From the NCBI GenBank assembly GCA_902728285.1, contig CACVBU010000738.1, positions 1,713,491-1,777,490 on the forward strand: a stretch of DNA of 64,000 bases, read 5' to 3'. The position numbers and the translations under genes were made by a program. Under the pieces are notes generated by a model that had not been told where the DNA came from, searched no databases, and saw only the letters and a program-made list of their open reading frames with translations. How positions within the stretch are numbered: position 1 is the first letter of the stretch; each line of letters opens with the position of its first letter. The DNA comes from Clytia hemisphaerica. Lineage: Eukaryota > Cnidaria > Hydrozoa > Leptothecata > Clytiidae. Positions 37,142 through 48,673 of the stretch are shown one piece after another.

Positions 37142-37781
37142 TACCGGGTGACCCACGAAAAAGTTCAGACGTTTCTCGACATCCCGAGGCCGAAAAAATG
37201 TACCAAAGTGCTTGGAGTTTAAATATTTAGAAAGTAGATATCCTAACTTAAAATTTGAGCTATCACTTTTTAAATTTGACCAATTTTTTCTCTACTTATG
37301 AGCTTTTAAAGTCAAAATTCTCTTTTCGGAAAGTGTAAAAAACACATAAAAAAGAGGTATTAAATTTATGCAATCAATTAGAAAATCACTTACAAATTGA
37401 CTTATTTAACGAGTTTTATGACATTAATAATTAATAAAAACACCTTTAAAAGTAATTTTTGTTTAAAACATGACTAGTTTTTATAAGAATTGGCGCTTTT
37501 GTAGATTTTTCAGATTTTTTTCAAAAACTGTATATCAAAAACGTTTAAAAATACCAAATTTGATACCCCTTTTTTACGTGTTTTTTACACTTTCCGAAAA
37601 GTGAATTTTGACTTTAAAAGCTCATAAGTAGAGAACAAATTGGTCAAATTTAAAAAGTTATAGCTCAAATTTTAAGTTAGGATATCTACTTTCTAAATAT
37701 CTAAACTCCAAGCACTTTGGGACATTTGTTCGGCCTCAAGACGTCGAGAAACGTCTGAACTTTTTCGTGGGTCACCCAGTA
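37142..37781. repeat. Foldback element with ~230-bp arms
   Basis: TACCGGGTGACCCACGAAAA at the left and its complement at the right. Arms stay paired through CTCATAAGTAGAGA and GTAAAAAACACGTAAAA. Nested in 36552-38515. Confidence 0.9.
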
Positions 37782-38148
37782 TATCTAGAGCTAATTTTAG
37801 CAAAATGGGGGATAAAAGAAATGCCAAAAAGGAAGTGGTGCCTCTAAACCAGAACACTACTTTACTTGAACGTACTAATGAAAAATATAGATATGTACAA
37901 ATGAATTACCAGTTTTACCCATATTAGGATTTAATATCTAGCAATTATATTGTTATTCTAATGATAAAAGTGAACAAAATGATAAAATTTTACCCTTTTA
38001 CCCTTTTTACTTCAATGCTTCTTCTCGTGTTTATCTCACTATAGATTAAGATCTTATGGTGTCAATTTTAGTGAAAAAACTCAATCTTCATAAAAATTGA
38101 AAAAAAAGTGGAAAGAAAAAACCAATTATAACATGTCTCTAATAATAT

Positions 38149-38276
38149 AATAACTCAATTAAAAATCTTCTCCTTTATTGTAGATAAAGATGGAGGGTAG
38201 TATATAATAACTCAATTAAAAATATTCTTCTTTATTGTAGATATAGAAGGAGGGTAGTATATAAAACTCAATTAAG
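38149..38276. repeat. ~58-bp tandem repeat, two-plus units
   Basis: AATAACTCAATTAAAAAT.TTCT..TTTATTGTAGAT to GGAGGGTAGTATAT repeated twice, plus a partial third. Confidence 0.85.
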
Positions 38277-38520
38277 AGAATCAACTGCAGCTGTGATAAC
38301 TGAATAACTTTTACTACAAGTTTTATTCATTTTATTCCTTTTAATGGGCTTAAATAATGGGAAGAAAGAGTGAGAAAGTATTTTATTATGGTGAAATTTG
38401 ATCTTTTACTTCTTTTCTGAAAATTTTCTTTCAAATTGAGTTTCTGAAACTCAATTTGAATTGAGTTTAATGCCTCCGTCTAACGGAGGCATTTGAGTGC
38501 TTGGAAAAACCACTGGACTA

Positions 38521-39395
38521 ACAACAAATTGACGCAAAGAAATTTCACCGGAAATATCGATTTTTGAGACGTTTACTCCATGACAAATGTTATCTTCCAT
38601 ATTTCTTTTCCTCAAGTTACCAGAGTTCACGGTAATGTTTTTGGTTGTTTTTGATTGCAAATTGTAAGCAACTTGAGTTTACAAGTGTCCATTTAGTTTT
38701 TTGCTGCTGGCTGATACTACTGATTGATAGAGGCAGGATCTTGCGTCTTGTTTGATGATGGTTTCCCTTACTAAATTACTGTACAGAACAATAGCCCAAA
38801 GTTTGAAAAACAAACTTCCCTTAGTTAATTGAGGTTTTGGTAATTACTTGTTATATGGTTATCAAATAATATGAATATAAAGTTCCTTACACAAATTTCA
38901 TTCCAGTGTAGATGTTCAGGTAAGTGTGGTTCAACAGTTGCCAAAAAAATTTCCCAAATGGGAATCCATTGAAAATATAGAAAATCGAGTGTTTCTTGAA
39001 TCATCTTTAATCTTTTAAGAGCTTACATACACAACTCCAAATATCATGCAGTAAAAGTAGATCTAAGTTACGTAAATGAATTTCTAGTTCCTGTCTTTCA
39101 TCACAAAATTTGATTTTCTGTTGGATCGTCGAAAAACATGAGAAACAATCATGGACTTTGACCTCTTCAGAAAATGAATGGAACGCCAACATGAAAGCCG
39201 ACTTTTTTTCTCTTGAATTTTTTTGTGCCCTAAAAAATTCTTTAGCTCGAATGGTCTAGCCATAGAGAGAATAAAGAAAGTAGATATCTTGACTAAGGTA
39301 TCGAAGCGACCGCGTCATGCTATCTTGGCGGAATAAGGAATTATCTGGCACCCAGGCGCAGGCAGATGGTGAAATTTTCATCCGACACGCTAAAA
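38521..39395. other. Unassigned stretch
   Basis: No gene or repeat recognised; short ORFs lack family signatures. Confidence 0.4.
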
Positions 39396-39680
39396 CACCC
39401 CCTGTGTCACAGACCCGGTGGGTGGACCCCCACCCCGGTGGAAAAATAGAAAAAATCGTACCCGGTTAAAAAAATATCCTACAATTTCAACCCCATTGCA
39501 AAATTGCTCTATGATTTTATCCCCATTGAAAACTGAATGTTAAAAATTGCACTCCAAAACCATTCCGACTGGAATTTTCGAGCTGGAAACAATATATTTT
39601 CTATCCCCATTGGCATTTTGATAGAAATTTTCATCCCCACTGAGGAAAAAAGTTCTACCGGGGCACTGAGACAGGGGTGA
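39396..39680. repeat. Dispersed GTGGGG-type TIR repeat, copy a
   Basis: ACCCCCTGTGTCACAGACCC left, GCACTGAGACAGGGGTG right. Interior words CCCCATTG.AAA and ATTCC.ACTGGAATTT recur in six other copies. Confidence 0.85.
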
Positions 39681-40131
39681 GGTGTGCTAAAGCTCTGAAG
39701 GTCGGGAACATTTTCAACATCTGGAAGGACTGGAAGGTTTACATTATCATTACGGAATTCTGCGAGACCGCGTCAAGAATTTTGCAGCAGGAGGTCTGGT
39801 AACCCAGCCCTCGTTTTCGGGGATTGGCGGGTCCAACCGAAATATTTTTAGGTTTACGGGCAAGGGCTGTTGAATTGAACCCGACTTAGGATGCGGCACA
39901 TCAAAGGCCGGCTATCATTCCTCTCCGATGGGAAATTGGCCCACTCCCTTTAGAGCTTTAGCGTGGGCGGCCGCCAATCCGCCATCGGAATATCAGATAA
40001 AATAAGGAAAAGCGCGTTCTGAAACTTAAGCTGTGGAGACCATACTGGTACAATGTGGTAGTAGCACACTAGGGTTGCAGAATGACGGGGGATGCCGCGG
40101 GTGCACACACGCACACTAACCCACTTCTTGG
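39681..40131. other. Unassigned GC-richer stretch
   Basis: Higher GC than its surroundings (for example GCGTGGGCGGCCGCC near 39961). No coding frame or family recognised. Confidence 0.35.
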
Positions 40132-40335
40132 CACCCAGTATATACCTTTCTTACAGCCCCGTTTAGAACTTCTTTCCGAATGGGTGTGAAAATTCTTATC
40201 GAAATCCCAAAATAGATAGAGATTTTATTGTTCTCAGGCCAGGTGGGAGGCTCTTGGACCGCAATTTTTTCCATTAAAGTGAAGCTCTGTGTCAGTTTGC
40301 CAATGGGACTGAACATTGATGTTATTCCCCCGGGA
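40132..40335. repeat. GTGGGG-type repeat, diverged copy b
   Basis: CTTACAGCCCCG, TTCTTATCGAAATCCC and AGATTTTATTGTTC match the family. Confidence 0.6.
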
Positions 40336-40892
40336 TAATATTATTTCGGTAAGGGAATGTGCTAAGAACTTGAGGTTTTGGCAGAATGTGTTTTTAAACT
40401 TTTCAAGGATTACAGAAAAAGAGAGTATTTCTTCTAAGTCTAAGATAATTCTTTAAAAATTTAACTAAAACTTTAAAGAAAATTTTGAATCCCATTAATC
40501 CGGTTACAGATCTCCGTGTTCTCTTAATTCCTTAATTCTTGTTATAGATCCTCTCTTCTTGCTGATCCATGCAATATTTTTTTCACACACACACACAAGA
40601 ACCTTCAATAACATTTTCATGTGACCTATCTGATGACGTATCTATGTCCATAAAATATGTTGGTTTGTTTATTTGTTGACGAAGTGTTTCAACTTACGTA
40701 ACTCAAGCCATACCTTCAGTCTGCCTTCTTAGCAGCCTGTAGACGAAAATCGCTTATTTAATGTCGTGTTTAAAAAAATTTGATTTAGTTAGAAGGTACT
40801 GGCTATCTACCTTCCAAATTAAAATCAATAACGGCACAGTTTGAAACTTTAGTAGTTAAAGTGTTTCAACTTACGTAACTTAAGCTATGCTT

Positions 40893-42239
40893 AAGTTATT
40901 ATACTATGCATACTATGCTCAATTATTATATGCGGACGATCCCTGATGTTTCAGCGTACTTTAATAGGATCGACAACGTCATTTCAACTGAGCTTATACC
41001 CGCTATCACCGGTGGAATTGTACCCTCAGAAATTGAGCGCAAACTTTTCTCTCTCCCGCCAAGCAAAGGAGGACTTGGAATCCCAATATTCAGTGAACAA
41101 GCAAATTTTGAGTTCGCCAATTCGTGCTTAGTTACCGAGGCACTTCAAAACGATATTACAAATCAAAACACTGCGGCCAGCGACGAGAACGAAGCACAAA
41201 TCAAAACAGCAAAGTCTATCATTCGAGAACATAAAAAGAGCAGAATAAATGAACTTTTGAACACAATAAAATCATCAGACGAAATGTCAAAGGCGAAACT
41301 TAGGTTGCTCAATCTGAACAGTGAATGTGGCGCGTCATTATGGCTTACCACCCTTCCCATCAAGGACGAGGGGTATCAACTGGACAAACAATCATTCTGG
41401 GATCTCCTCAAGATACGTTACGGGTATCAACTCTCACGTCTTCCCGAAAGATGTCCATGCGGGTCCCCCTTCAACATCCAGCATGCCTTATCATGCAAAA
41501 AAGGTGGATTTGTAACCCAACGTCACAATACTCTCCGCGATGTCACTGCTAAGCTGATGACTGAAGTGTGCAACGACGTAAAAGTTGAACCACCATTAAG
41601 TGAACTGACTGGTGAACGATTTCGTGAGACGACCGCTAATGTCACACCCGAAGCTCGTCTGGACGTCTCCGCTCGCAATTTCTGGGTCACTCACCAAAGG
41701 GCATTTTTTGACATAAGGGTTTTTAACCCAACAGCCCGGAGGTATGCTGACTTGGAAATCAAAAAGTGTTACGAGATCAACGAACGTGAAAAGAAAAGGC
41801 AGTATAATGAACGAGTATTGAGAGTGGAGCATGGGTCGTTTAGTCCCATGGTATTCAGTGCTTTTGGTGGGATGGCAAGAGAATGCAGCATGGTCATAAA
41901 AAGACTTGTTGAACTTCTCGCTGACAAAAGAAAAACTAATGTCAGCCTTGTTTCGTCGTGGGTTAAGAGAAAGATCAACCTCTCGCTCATGAAATCGCTG
42001 GTATACTGTGTCCGAGGAACCAGACACCCATGGTATCGAGACAATTATATTGTCTCTTCATGCTCAAATGACACTGATGCTTCGGAAGTGAGCTCAGCCT
42101 TCAATTAGAATATAATATATATATTTCGCCTATGATAGGATTATTTGTTTGTTAAAAAAAATATCTTTTTTTTTTTGCTAGCTCGTGTTAGCCAGTCAAC
42201 CGTGGTCCTGGCAAATATATATATTTATCACGTAAAAAA
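40893..42239 (+). mobile_element. 5'-truncated R2-like LINE copy flanked by 16-bp TSD
   Basis: A 1.35-kb insertion bounded by identical AACTTAAGCTATGCTT direct repeats at 40877-40892 and 42240-42255, ending in a run of seven A. This is the classic product of 5'-truncated target-primed insertion. It carries one long ORF (40906-42108). The RT catalytic core that should lie upstream is missing. Confidence 0.8.
40906..42108 (+). pseudogene. R2-like LINE C terminus: zinc knuckle plus PD-(D/E)XK-like nuclease, 400 codons
   Basis: The first ~65 residues (MRTIPDVS, LIPAITGG, PPSKGGLGI) look like the region following an RT. A CCHC knuckle uses C183, C185, H193 and C197. It is followed by RHN (206-208), an EP pair (228-229), ARLD (D253), FFDIRVFNP (D269) and a later Y/E/K-rich stretch. 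That order matches the restriction-like endonuclease of R2-group LINEs. The frame is open, but it is a truncated insertion, so it is a pseudogene of the element. The closest family, from memory, is abundant in cnidarian predicted proteins; exact clade unknown. Confidence 0.72.
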
Positions 42240-42255
42240 AACTTAAGCTATGCTT

Positions 42256-43375
42256 TCAATCGCCCTTCTGGTTTAAGGACCACAGTGAATTTTCAATACT
42301 TGCCACGTACAAAATATAAATTTCTACTTGATGTAGCACACAAAACTGTGGCATGTTATACATTTCCTGTTAGGCCAATTATCCTTGAATCTAAAAATTT
42401 AAAAATCACAATGAAAACATTTCATGAAGAAGATTGAAGAAAATGAAGACTTTTGTGGCAGAGAAAAAGCGTTTTTAAAAGATTTTCGCGTTAGAAGGTA
42501 TATCTTTAACCAAATTAGAAAAAAGGTTTTTGGAAAACTTTTGTAAAAGCTACTTTATCTCAAAATCTTGAAAATGGCGGACCAACTTTTCATACCAATT
42601 TTTCGTAGAAAAAACGGTTACAACTTTTGGTGCATCAATTTAAAAAATGTTTCCGAAAAATTTCAAAAATTTTAATTCTTAAAAAATTGTCGAAAGAAAA
42701 ACGCTAAGGTTATATATAACATTATATTAACATATTTTTAAAGTTCGTGATAACAATTAATAAGTTTGTAATAAAAATTTTTGTAATAAAATTCTTAATT
42801 ATTCTTGATAGAATAATTTCCTAACAATTTGTAGAGGCATGTTTTTTTTTTAAAGTGTCAAGGAACCCAGAACAAAAGTTTTATTTCAAATCCCTTAAAT
42901 AATTTGTTGACTATGGTCAGAGCCCTTAATCCATGCCTTCATTCGGCCTTCTGGTTTAAAAGCGGCACAGGAATTCGCTTGCGCATGAACCTTTGGTTGA
43001 AAAGTTGACGCACGGCGACCCTTTTTACTTTTTGTTTTTGGTATTTTAGGGTTCCACTTAAAATCAAAGCGAATTATTTGGAAGAAATTTTATGAGATGT
43101 ATGAAAATTCGTCTCTCCTAGAAAATAAAGATATATATTTTTAAATGATTGCGTCACCAGCTGCTTTTGAAAAGTCATCACAAAGTAGCACAAACAAATG
43201 AGATACACTACTGCAACCAAGACTGCAACCAGTAGTGATCTAATTGGGAATGTCATATAGCCTAAAAAAAGCGTATGAAGGGGGTTTTAAAGGGGGGAAA
43301 TTTGAATTTCAGTATTATTCAAAATTTAATTTTGGGATGAGAAAACCCCTCAAATATGAATTAAATTTAAATTTT
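42256..43375. other. Unassigned AT-rich stretch
   Basis: GGCCTTCTGGTTTAA-like word at about 42270 and 42945, otherwise nothing recognised. Confidence 0.35.
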
Positions 43376-43770
43376 GGTGTGGCAACTGGCATCCTACAAT
43401 ACGACCCACTTGTACCTCATCTGTTTATCCTAGTCCTGGATTTTGTTCTCAAAATGTCTCGACGACCAACGAATGGATTCACTATAAGTATCAAGAAAGA
43501 AGAAGCAGACCAGGTCTTCATATTGCCAACCTTGATTTTGCAGGGGATATCTCTCCGTTCAAATTAATTCAATCGCTGGAAGCTAAGAACCTTCTCCCCA
43601 TAGGCTTGGATGTAACCCGAGTTATTGATTGAGATCTGGTACGTCATCAAAAACCAAAATTCTTCTTTCCAAATCCACGGTGGAATCCATTCCCCTTTAT
43701 TCATGTGAATCTTGGTCACTCACCTGAAGAAGAAGCTTGACGTAGCCTACACTTGAAGTGAAAACCATCA
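43376..43770 (+). pseudogene. RTE-like reverse transcriptase remnant
   Basis: One frame reads LQYDPLVPHLFILVLDF, a degraded form of the RT box (GD-LAP-LFI-VLDY) of RTE-type LINEs. Another reads LDFAGDIS, where FADD is expected (D to G), then SIPLYSCESWSLT, matching the usual CESW-T segment. Frames shift between the pieces. It is an old fragment and its boundaries are approximate. Confidence 0.6.
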
Positions 43771-44036
43771 AGTTTTTGTATTTTGGAAAGGTTTTCAGCA
43801 AGGTTTTGCATGGGAAGCTGCCAAAACTAAACAATTAAATTCAAAAAATGAGATCGCAACTTGCTGGCTATGTCAATAGGGGGGAATTAATCGGCTACAA
43901 GATCGATTCTTTGGGATACCGTCCACTTTGACGAGGAAAAGATGTCGACTGCAGAAAGCACTCAGTCAGGTCATTGAACAAGACGCTATGTTTTTTATGT
44001 CTGGGGACTTGAATTCCATTGTTTTTTAGCCAGAAA

Positions 44037-45803
44037 ATGGAGGAGAAAATCGATGAAAATGACCAAGAGTTGCCGCTTGAAAATGAGGTTTGCACCCCAA
44101 CAAAATGCATTATTAAAGTCTATTCACGATAAGTGTGCACTCTTTTTTCATTTACCTATAACTTTTGAAGGAATTCTTCAATCTTTATAAATTTGGTATC
44201 ATTGGAAAGATATTAGTGAGTGGACCAATTTGAAATAAAAAAATCTTTAAACAAATTCTAAAAATGAAGATGAAAATGAAGAAGAAAAAAATGAAGACCT
44301 TGTAGAAAAGTGCTATAACTATCATTTTCACTGAAGTGAATCCTTGATTATCGAACATCATCACTGTGAAAAATTTCTCAAAAATAATCATTCAGTCAAA
44401 AGATATCAAGCAAAGTTATAAGCTGATTGACGTCTAAAAACGCTGTTTTCTGCTGTTTTCTGCTGTTTTTTGGGGTCAATCACTTATTAACTTTGTATCA
44501 TAACTTTATATTGAATAAATATTTTAGTGAAATTTCTTCACAGTGATGATCTCCTAAAATCAAAGAATCTCTCCAGTGAAAATGAAAGTTATAGCACTTC
44601 TCTACAAGATCTTCATTTTTTTCTTCTTCATTTTCATCTTCGTTTTTAGGATTTTTTTAAAGACTTTTTTATTTCAAATTGTTCCACTTACTATTATCTT
44701 TCCAATGATACCAAACTTATAAAGATTGAAGAATTCCTTCAAAAGTTATAGGTAAAAGAAAAAAGAGTGCACACTTATCGTGAACAGACTTTAGAGAAGA
44801 AACAACACCAAAAGACACTCTGACCTGCAGGAAGTGCCATCGAGATGTTTATTATAACTGTTCCCAGCTACCAATTTACCAAATACAGATTTGCTTAACG
44901 TTTAAATCTAGAAGTTTCCAATGTCAAAGTTGCGTTAAGATCTCACCAGAGCTGATGGAACGAGTTGAAACATGCAGAAACACCAAAATCAAAGGACTTC
45001 AAAAGGAAATGAAAACATGTTAAAACATCATGACAGTTCAAAATGAAGAAATCTCCAAACTGAAATCAAATGACCTCAACGTTATTACAAAAGAAATCAA
45101 AGAAAGCCTGGAAACAAAGATGAGCATACTCGAGAAGAAGATAGAAACAAAGATCGAGAACATCATAATCGAAAAGAAGCAAGAGCTGAAAGAGGTTAGT
45201 TATGCTGAAGCTGTATCCAAACAGATGAATCAACAATCAAATAAGATGGAGAAAATGGCTCGAAGTGAAACAATCGGCAAACAACGATCCACAGCATGCA
45301 ATCTAATTTTCCATGGAATCAAAGAAAATTTGGAGGATCCCGAAAATACAACAAAAATTTACGACGAGAAATTTAAAGTACAGAGTCCTTGGATTACAAC
45401 TGGGTATCAAGGACATAAAAATTGTAAACACACAGATGATTGGAGTATTCACGGAAGAGAGAGAGAGGGGGAAGGGAGGTATCGACCAATCAAGGTAGTT
45501 TTCGAAAATGAAGAAGACAAGAACAAAGTTTTGAGAACCATCACGACATACAAAGGCCCTCCTTCATCCTATCGAGCAACAGAAGACCTCACAATTATTG
45601 AACGATTGACAATCAAAGAATTTAGCAAGAGAGCACGCGAGCTCAATGCTCAAATGAAAGACAAAAACATTCAATTTAAAGTCAGGGGAAACCTCAGAAC
45701 AAAATTATACCTAAAGAAAACTGTAACAACAAGCGTTTGTAAAAAGATTCTTAGAGGCCCACGGCGCGCCTTGAACCTCAATCCTTTAATAAATAAAAAA
45801 TAA
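44037..45803 (+). pseudogene. LINE ORF1 (PHD-like finger type), interrupted by foldback and one stop
   Basis: ATG at 44037 opens an acidic stretch ending in the first Cys pair (CTPTKC). The frame is then cut by a 676-bp foldback (44116-44791) and resumes with CRKCHRDVYYNCSQLP and CQSC, the same Cys4-His-Cys3 finger as the minus-strand LINE ORF1. A TAA at 45021-45023 breaks the frame once more. From 45030 there are 257 codons: a coiled coil, NLIFHGI (the RNA-binding start) and a basic tail. No ORF2 follows, so this is a partial, dead copy. Confidence 0.8.
44116..44791. mobile_element. Foldback element, ~330-bp arms, TA target duplication
   Basis: AAGTCTATTCACGATAAGTG and its near complement end the element. 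The arms pair almost to the centre (CTGCTGTTTTCTGCTG). TA flanks both sides (44114-44115, 44792-44793). It interrupts a LINE ORF1 zinc finger. Confidence 0.9.
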
Positions 45804-45809
45804 ATAAAA

Positions 45810-45893
45810 ATTCAGTGGGGGTGGAAAAAATAGCACAATATTTTGCATTTTCAGTGGGAAGGGTTCCCAGTGGGTCTGTGGGAATGGGGTGTA
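45810..45893. repeat. GTGGGG-type repeat, partial copy c
   Basis: TTCAGTGGGGGTGG and CCCAGTGGGTCTGTG match the right half of the family; follows the dead LINE ORF1. Confidence 0.55.
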
Positions 45894-46497
45894 CAATCAT
45901 ACCAGGGAAATTCCAATAAGACACCACGTACCCCTTGTAACAGACAATAGCAAGGTTATGTATCTGGAATTCTCTACGGCTACGGCTAAAGCGGCGAGGG
46001 AAATAGCGAGTAAGGCAGGTAATAGCGGGTGAAAGCAAGTTCGATATTTGACGTACGGCATTATGTCGACTTTGCTTATACAGTGTTTTGGTGTTTTCCC
46101 CGTACAGAGCAAAGTAGACAACGACATGTCACCTTTGTTGACGACCCGCACGGGCAGCCCCGCAACCGTATCCGTAGAATATCTCAGATATATAATCTCT
46201 GTACGGAGAAAAGTATGCCTGGAGTAACTATAAGCAGAAAATATACTCTGGGAAGTTTGTACTTGAAGTTTAGAAATACCGATTTTGTGGGTCATAAATG
46301 CACGGATTATTGCAAATCGCTCAGTCACTCTACCGTCCTTAAAATACCAAATACATCAATTCGCTAATTGTATCCGACCCAAGGTCCAATATCTATTCAT
46401 GCAGACATTACCTCTATCCCTCTCACAATATTCAAAAGTTGCTAAAAAATTAAGAAGAGAAGATTTATTGGGCTTTTCCAGAAAAAAATTGAATATT

Positions 46498-46710
46498 GGG
46501 GGGGGGGTTGAGGATATAACAATTTTCAGTGATTTACCCCTCGGACAAAGTGACTTTTGGCCCCCCGGACAACGGGTTTTACCCCCTGGATAAGCATCAG
46601 TTGACCCCCGGACAACCCAAACTACCCCTGGACAGAGCAAATTTACCCCCTGGACAAGGTAAATTTTGATGATTTTTGGCTACCCCCGGACAATATATCC
46701 TCCACCCCCA
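46498..46710. repeat. MITE with CCCCCGGACAA words
   Basis: GGGGTTGAGGATATA left and TATATCCTCCACCCC right. Inside, CCCCxGGACAA occurs six or seven times. Confidence 0.75.
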
Positions 46711-47399
46711 TGTACGGACATTTTAAGTTTTACAGCTTCTTAAGTTGTACTTTTAATTAAAGATTACAATTTAGGTAAGATGTATTGCTTTTACTCTAGT
46801 CCTTCTGGCTCGGAAAATTTCGCCGTCCATTTGGCGGCATTTGATCAAAATAAGATACATGGCCTCTAGTCATAGCCTAGTAAACTTAAAAAGCTTTGCT
46901 TGCATGATCATATGTAAGCCTTTGGTTTTCACTTTTCCGGTAAAACTAAAAAGCAGTATTTTCATTTTTTATAGCAGTATCGTTAGTTAGTTGATAAGAA
47001 AATAAACTTATTCAAAGTTCGGAGTATACCTCGTACCATGACATACACTCCGAACAATAGGATATTAAAAAGTCGTAACTGGTTGTTTTATTACGGTTTT
47101 AAGAGAAAACTTATAAAGTCGTTGAACGTAATACGGATAGATATGCATTAAAATTGAAGCAATAAAGGAAAAAGTATTGCGGTGTTGCGAAAGTATAAAC
47201 CATAGCAGATAAAGATCAGAATTGTGGAGATTTCAAACGTTTTTTATATCAAGCAAATGTAACCTGATAACATATGACCATGATTTTGTTACGCGCACGG
47301 TAAACTAAAAAAACGAAAAACTAACTATCTAAAGAAAATGACCAATCTTGTCAAGTGCTGCAATGTCAAAAATCAAACTTCTTTCCTGATACAGCACCC
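46711..47399. other. Unassigned stretch
   Basis: No gene or repeat recognised. Confidence 0.4.
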
Positions 47400-48060
47400 T
47401 GTTTCTGACTACAATCACGCAACTTTGTTGTCATTCCCAGTCCCTTAAAAATCCGAGATCGTTTGTCTTCACATATTAATCAAGAACTTATTTGGTCTCA
47501 AGAAGCCAACAAACGTCCAAAGTTATATATTTGTCTTTTAACACACCCCTGTCTCAACAACATTACTATCGAAAATCGAAATCTCAACGGGATGGAAATT
47601 TTATTGTTCCAAGCAAAAATAACCCAGTTGGGATGGTTTTGGAAATCTTTTGTACATTGAATTACTAAGCAGAATGAAATGAAAGTTATTTTCCCAGTGG
47701 GGTTGAAATTGTAGGATAATTTTTGCACCGGCGACGAAATTTTGGTCAAACTTTGCCCGGTCCATAACCGGGCTTTTGACAGCGGTGGTTTTAGAGTTGA
47801 TGAATTCACCCTTTGACCATTTGTAGAAATCTTTTCTGCACACTGAGCTAATGAAAAATGTGGGTCGCAAAAACTGATGGTGATTTAATCCGAGGATTAA
47901 ATTTTTGATGAACCTAAAATTTAATCTCGAAAATCAACCGATATAGCTTTTCACTTCCTCGTAGCGTCCAGATTTCTGGGGCGTACGTAGACTAGAGTCT
48001 ACTTCAGACTGAACTTTGTTTTCTGATAGATTTGATAGCCCTGAGTAAAGTGAACTAGAG
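47400..48060. repeat. Inverted partial copy of the CAGTTAGTC element interior
   Basis: ACAATCACGCAACTTTGTTG near 47412 is complementary to 29680-29700, and GTAGACTAGAGTCTAC near 47988 pairs with 29880-29895. The GTGGGG-type repeat (47543-47745) is inserted within. Confidence 0.55.
47543..47745. repeat. GTGGGG-type repeat, copy d
   Basis: ACACCCCTGTCTCA, GGAAATTTTATTGTTCCA and TTTCCCAGTGGGGTTG in family order. Confidence 0.75.
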
Positions 48061-48673
48061 GAAATCGCCATTTTGAAAGCTTTTTACCAATTTTGCGAAA
48101 ATCACATTTAAAAACACCAAACTAATTGAATATTCTAAGCAGACATCAAACCACATCAAAGTCTTTGAAACTATTATAATAAAGACATCCCAAATTTGAA
48201 AAGAATGGCAAATTGATCATGGTTATATGTTTTTTTTTCTCCAATAGGGACTGGATCTATTAGTATTGATTTTCTATGTGATCAAACAGAGCCAAAAAAT
48301 GAAGTTGCCAAATTCCACCGGGCCAGTTATTGGCGCCATCCAGTCTATTCAAAAAGCTATCAGTGACCCCGGGCTAGGGCATATGCACCTATTGCTGCTA
48401 TCTGTGCTTTGTACATTACTGCAGTGTCAGATTCCTACACTCCTGATATCTCTACTGGAATTCCTATTGATCAGGGGTATAATGTTTGCGAGATGACGGG
48501 TATGTCTGAGCCAAAGTTCGAAAATTGACCCTTAGAGGGTCTGAATTCCGAAAACTATTTTTACTTTTTTGTGTAATACTTTTATCAGTGAGAAAGCAAT
48601 CGTTGAAGTGTGTATATCAACGTGAACACGTTGTATTTTGAACCGTTTGGTAATTTAAGTTCATTGTTAAAAC

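Larger units (their letters stand above)
36552..38515. mobile_element. DNA transposon 1.96 kb, TSD GACTA, nested foldback
   Basis: Ends CAGGGGTTTTTCCAAGCACT and AGTGCTTGGAAAAACCACTG, then a subterminal AATGCCTCCGT pair. GACTA at 36547-36551 and 38516-38520. No transposase frame. Contains GC hairpins, a foldback and a tandem repeat. Confidence 0.85.
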
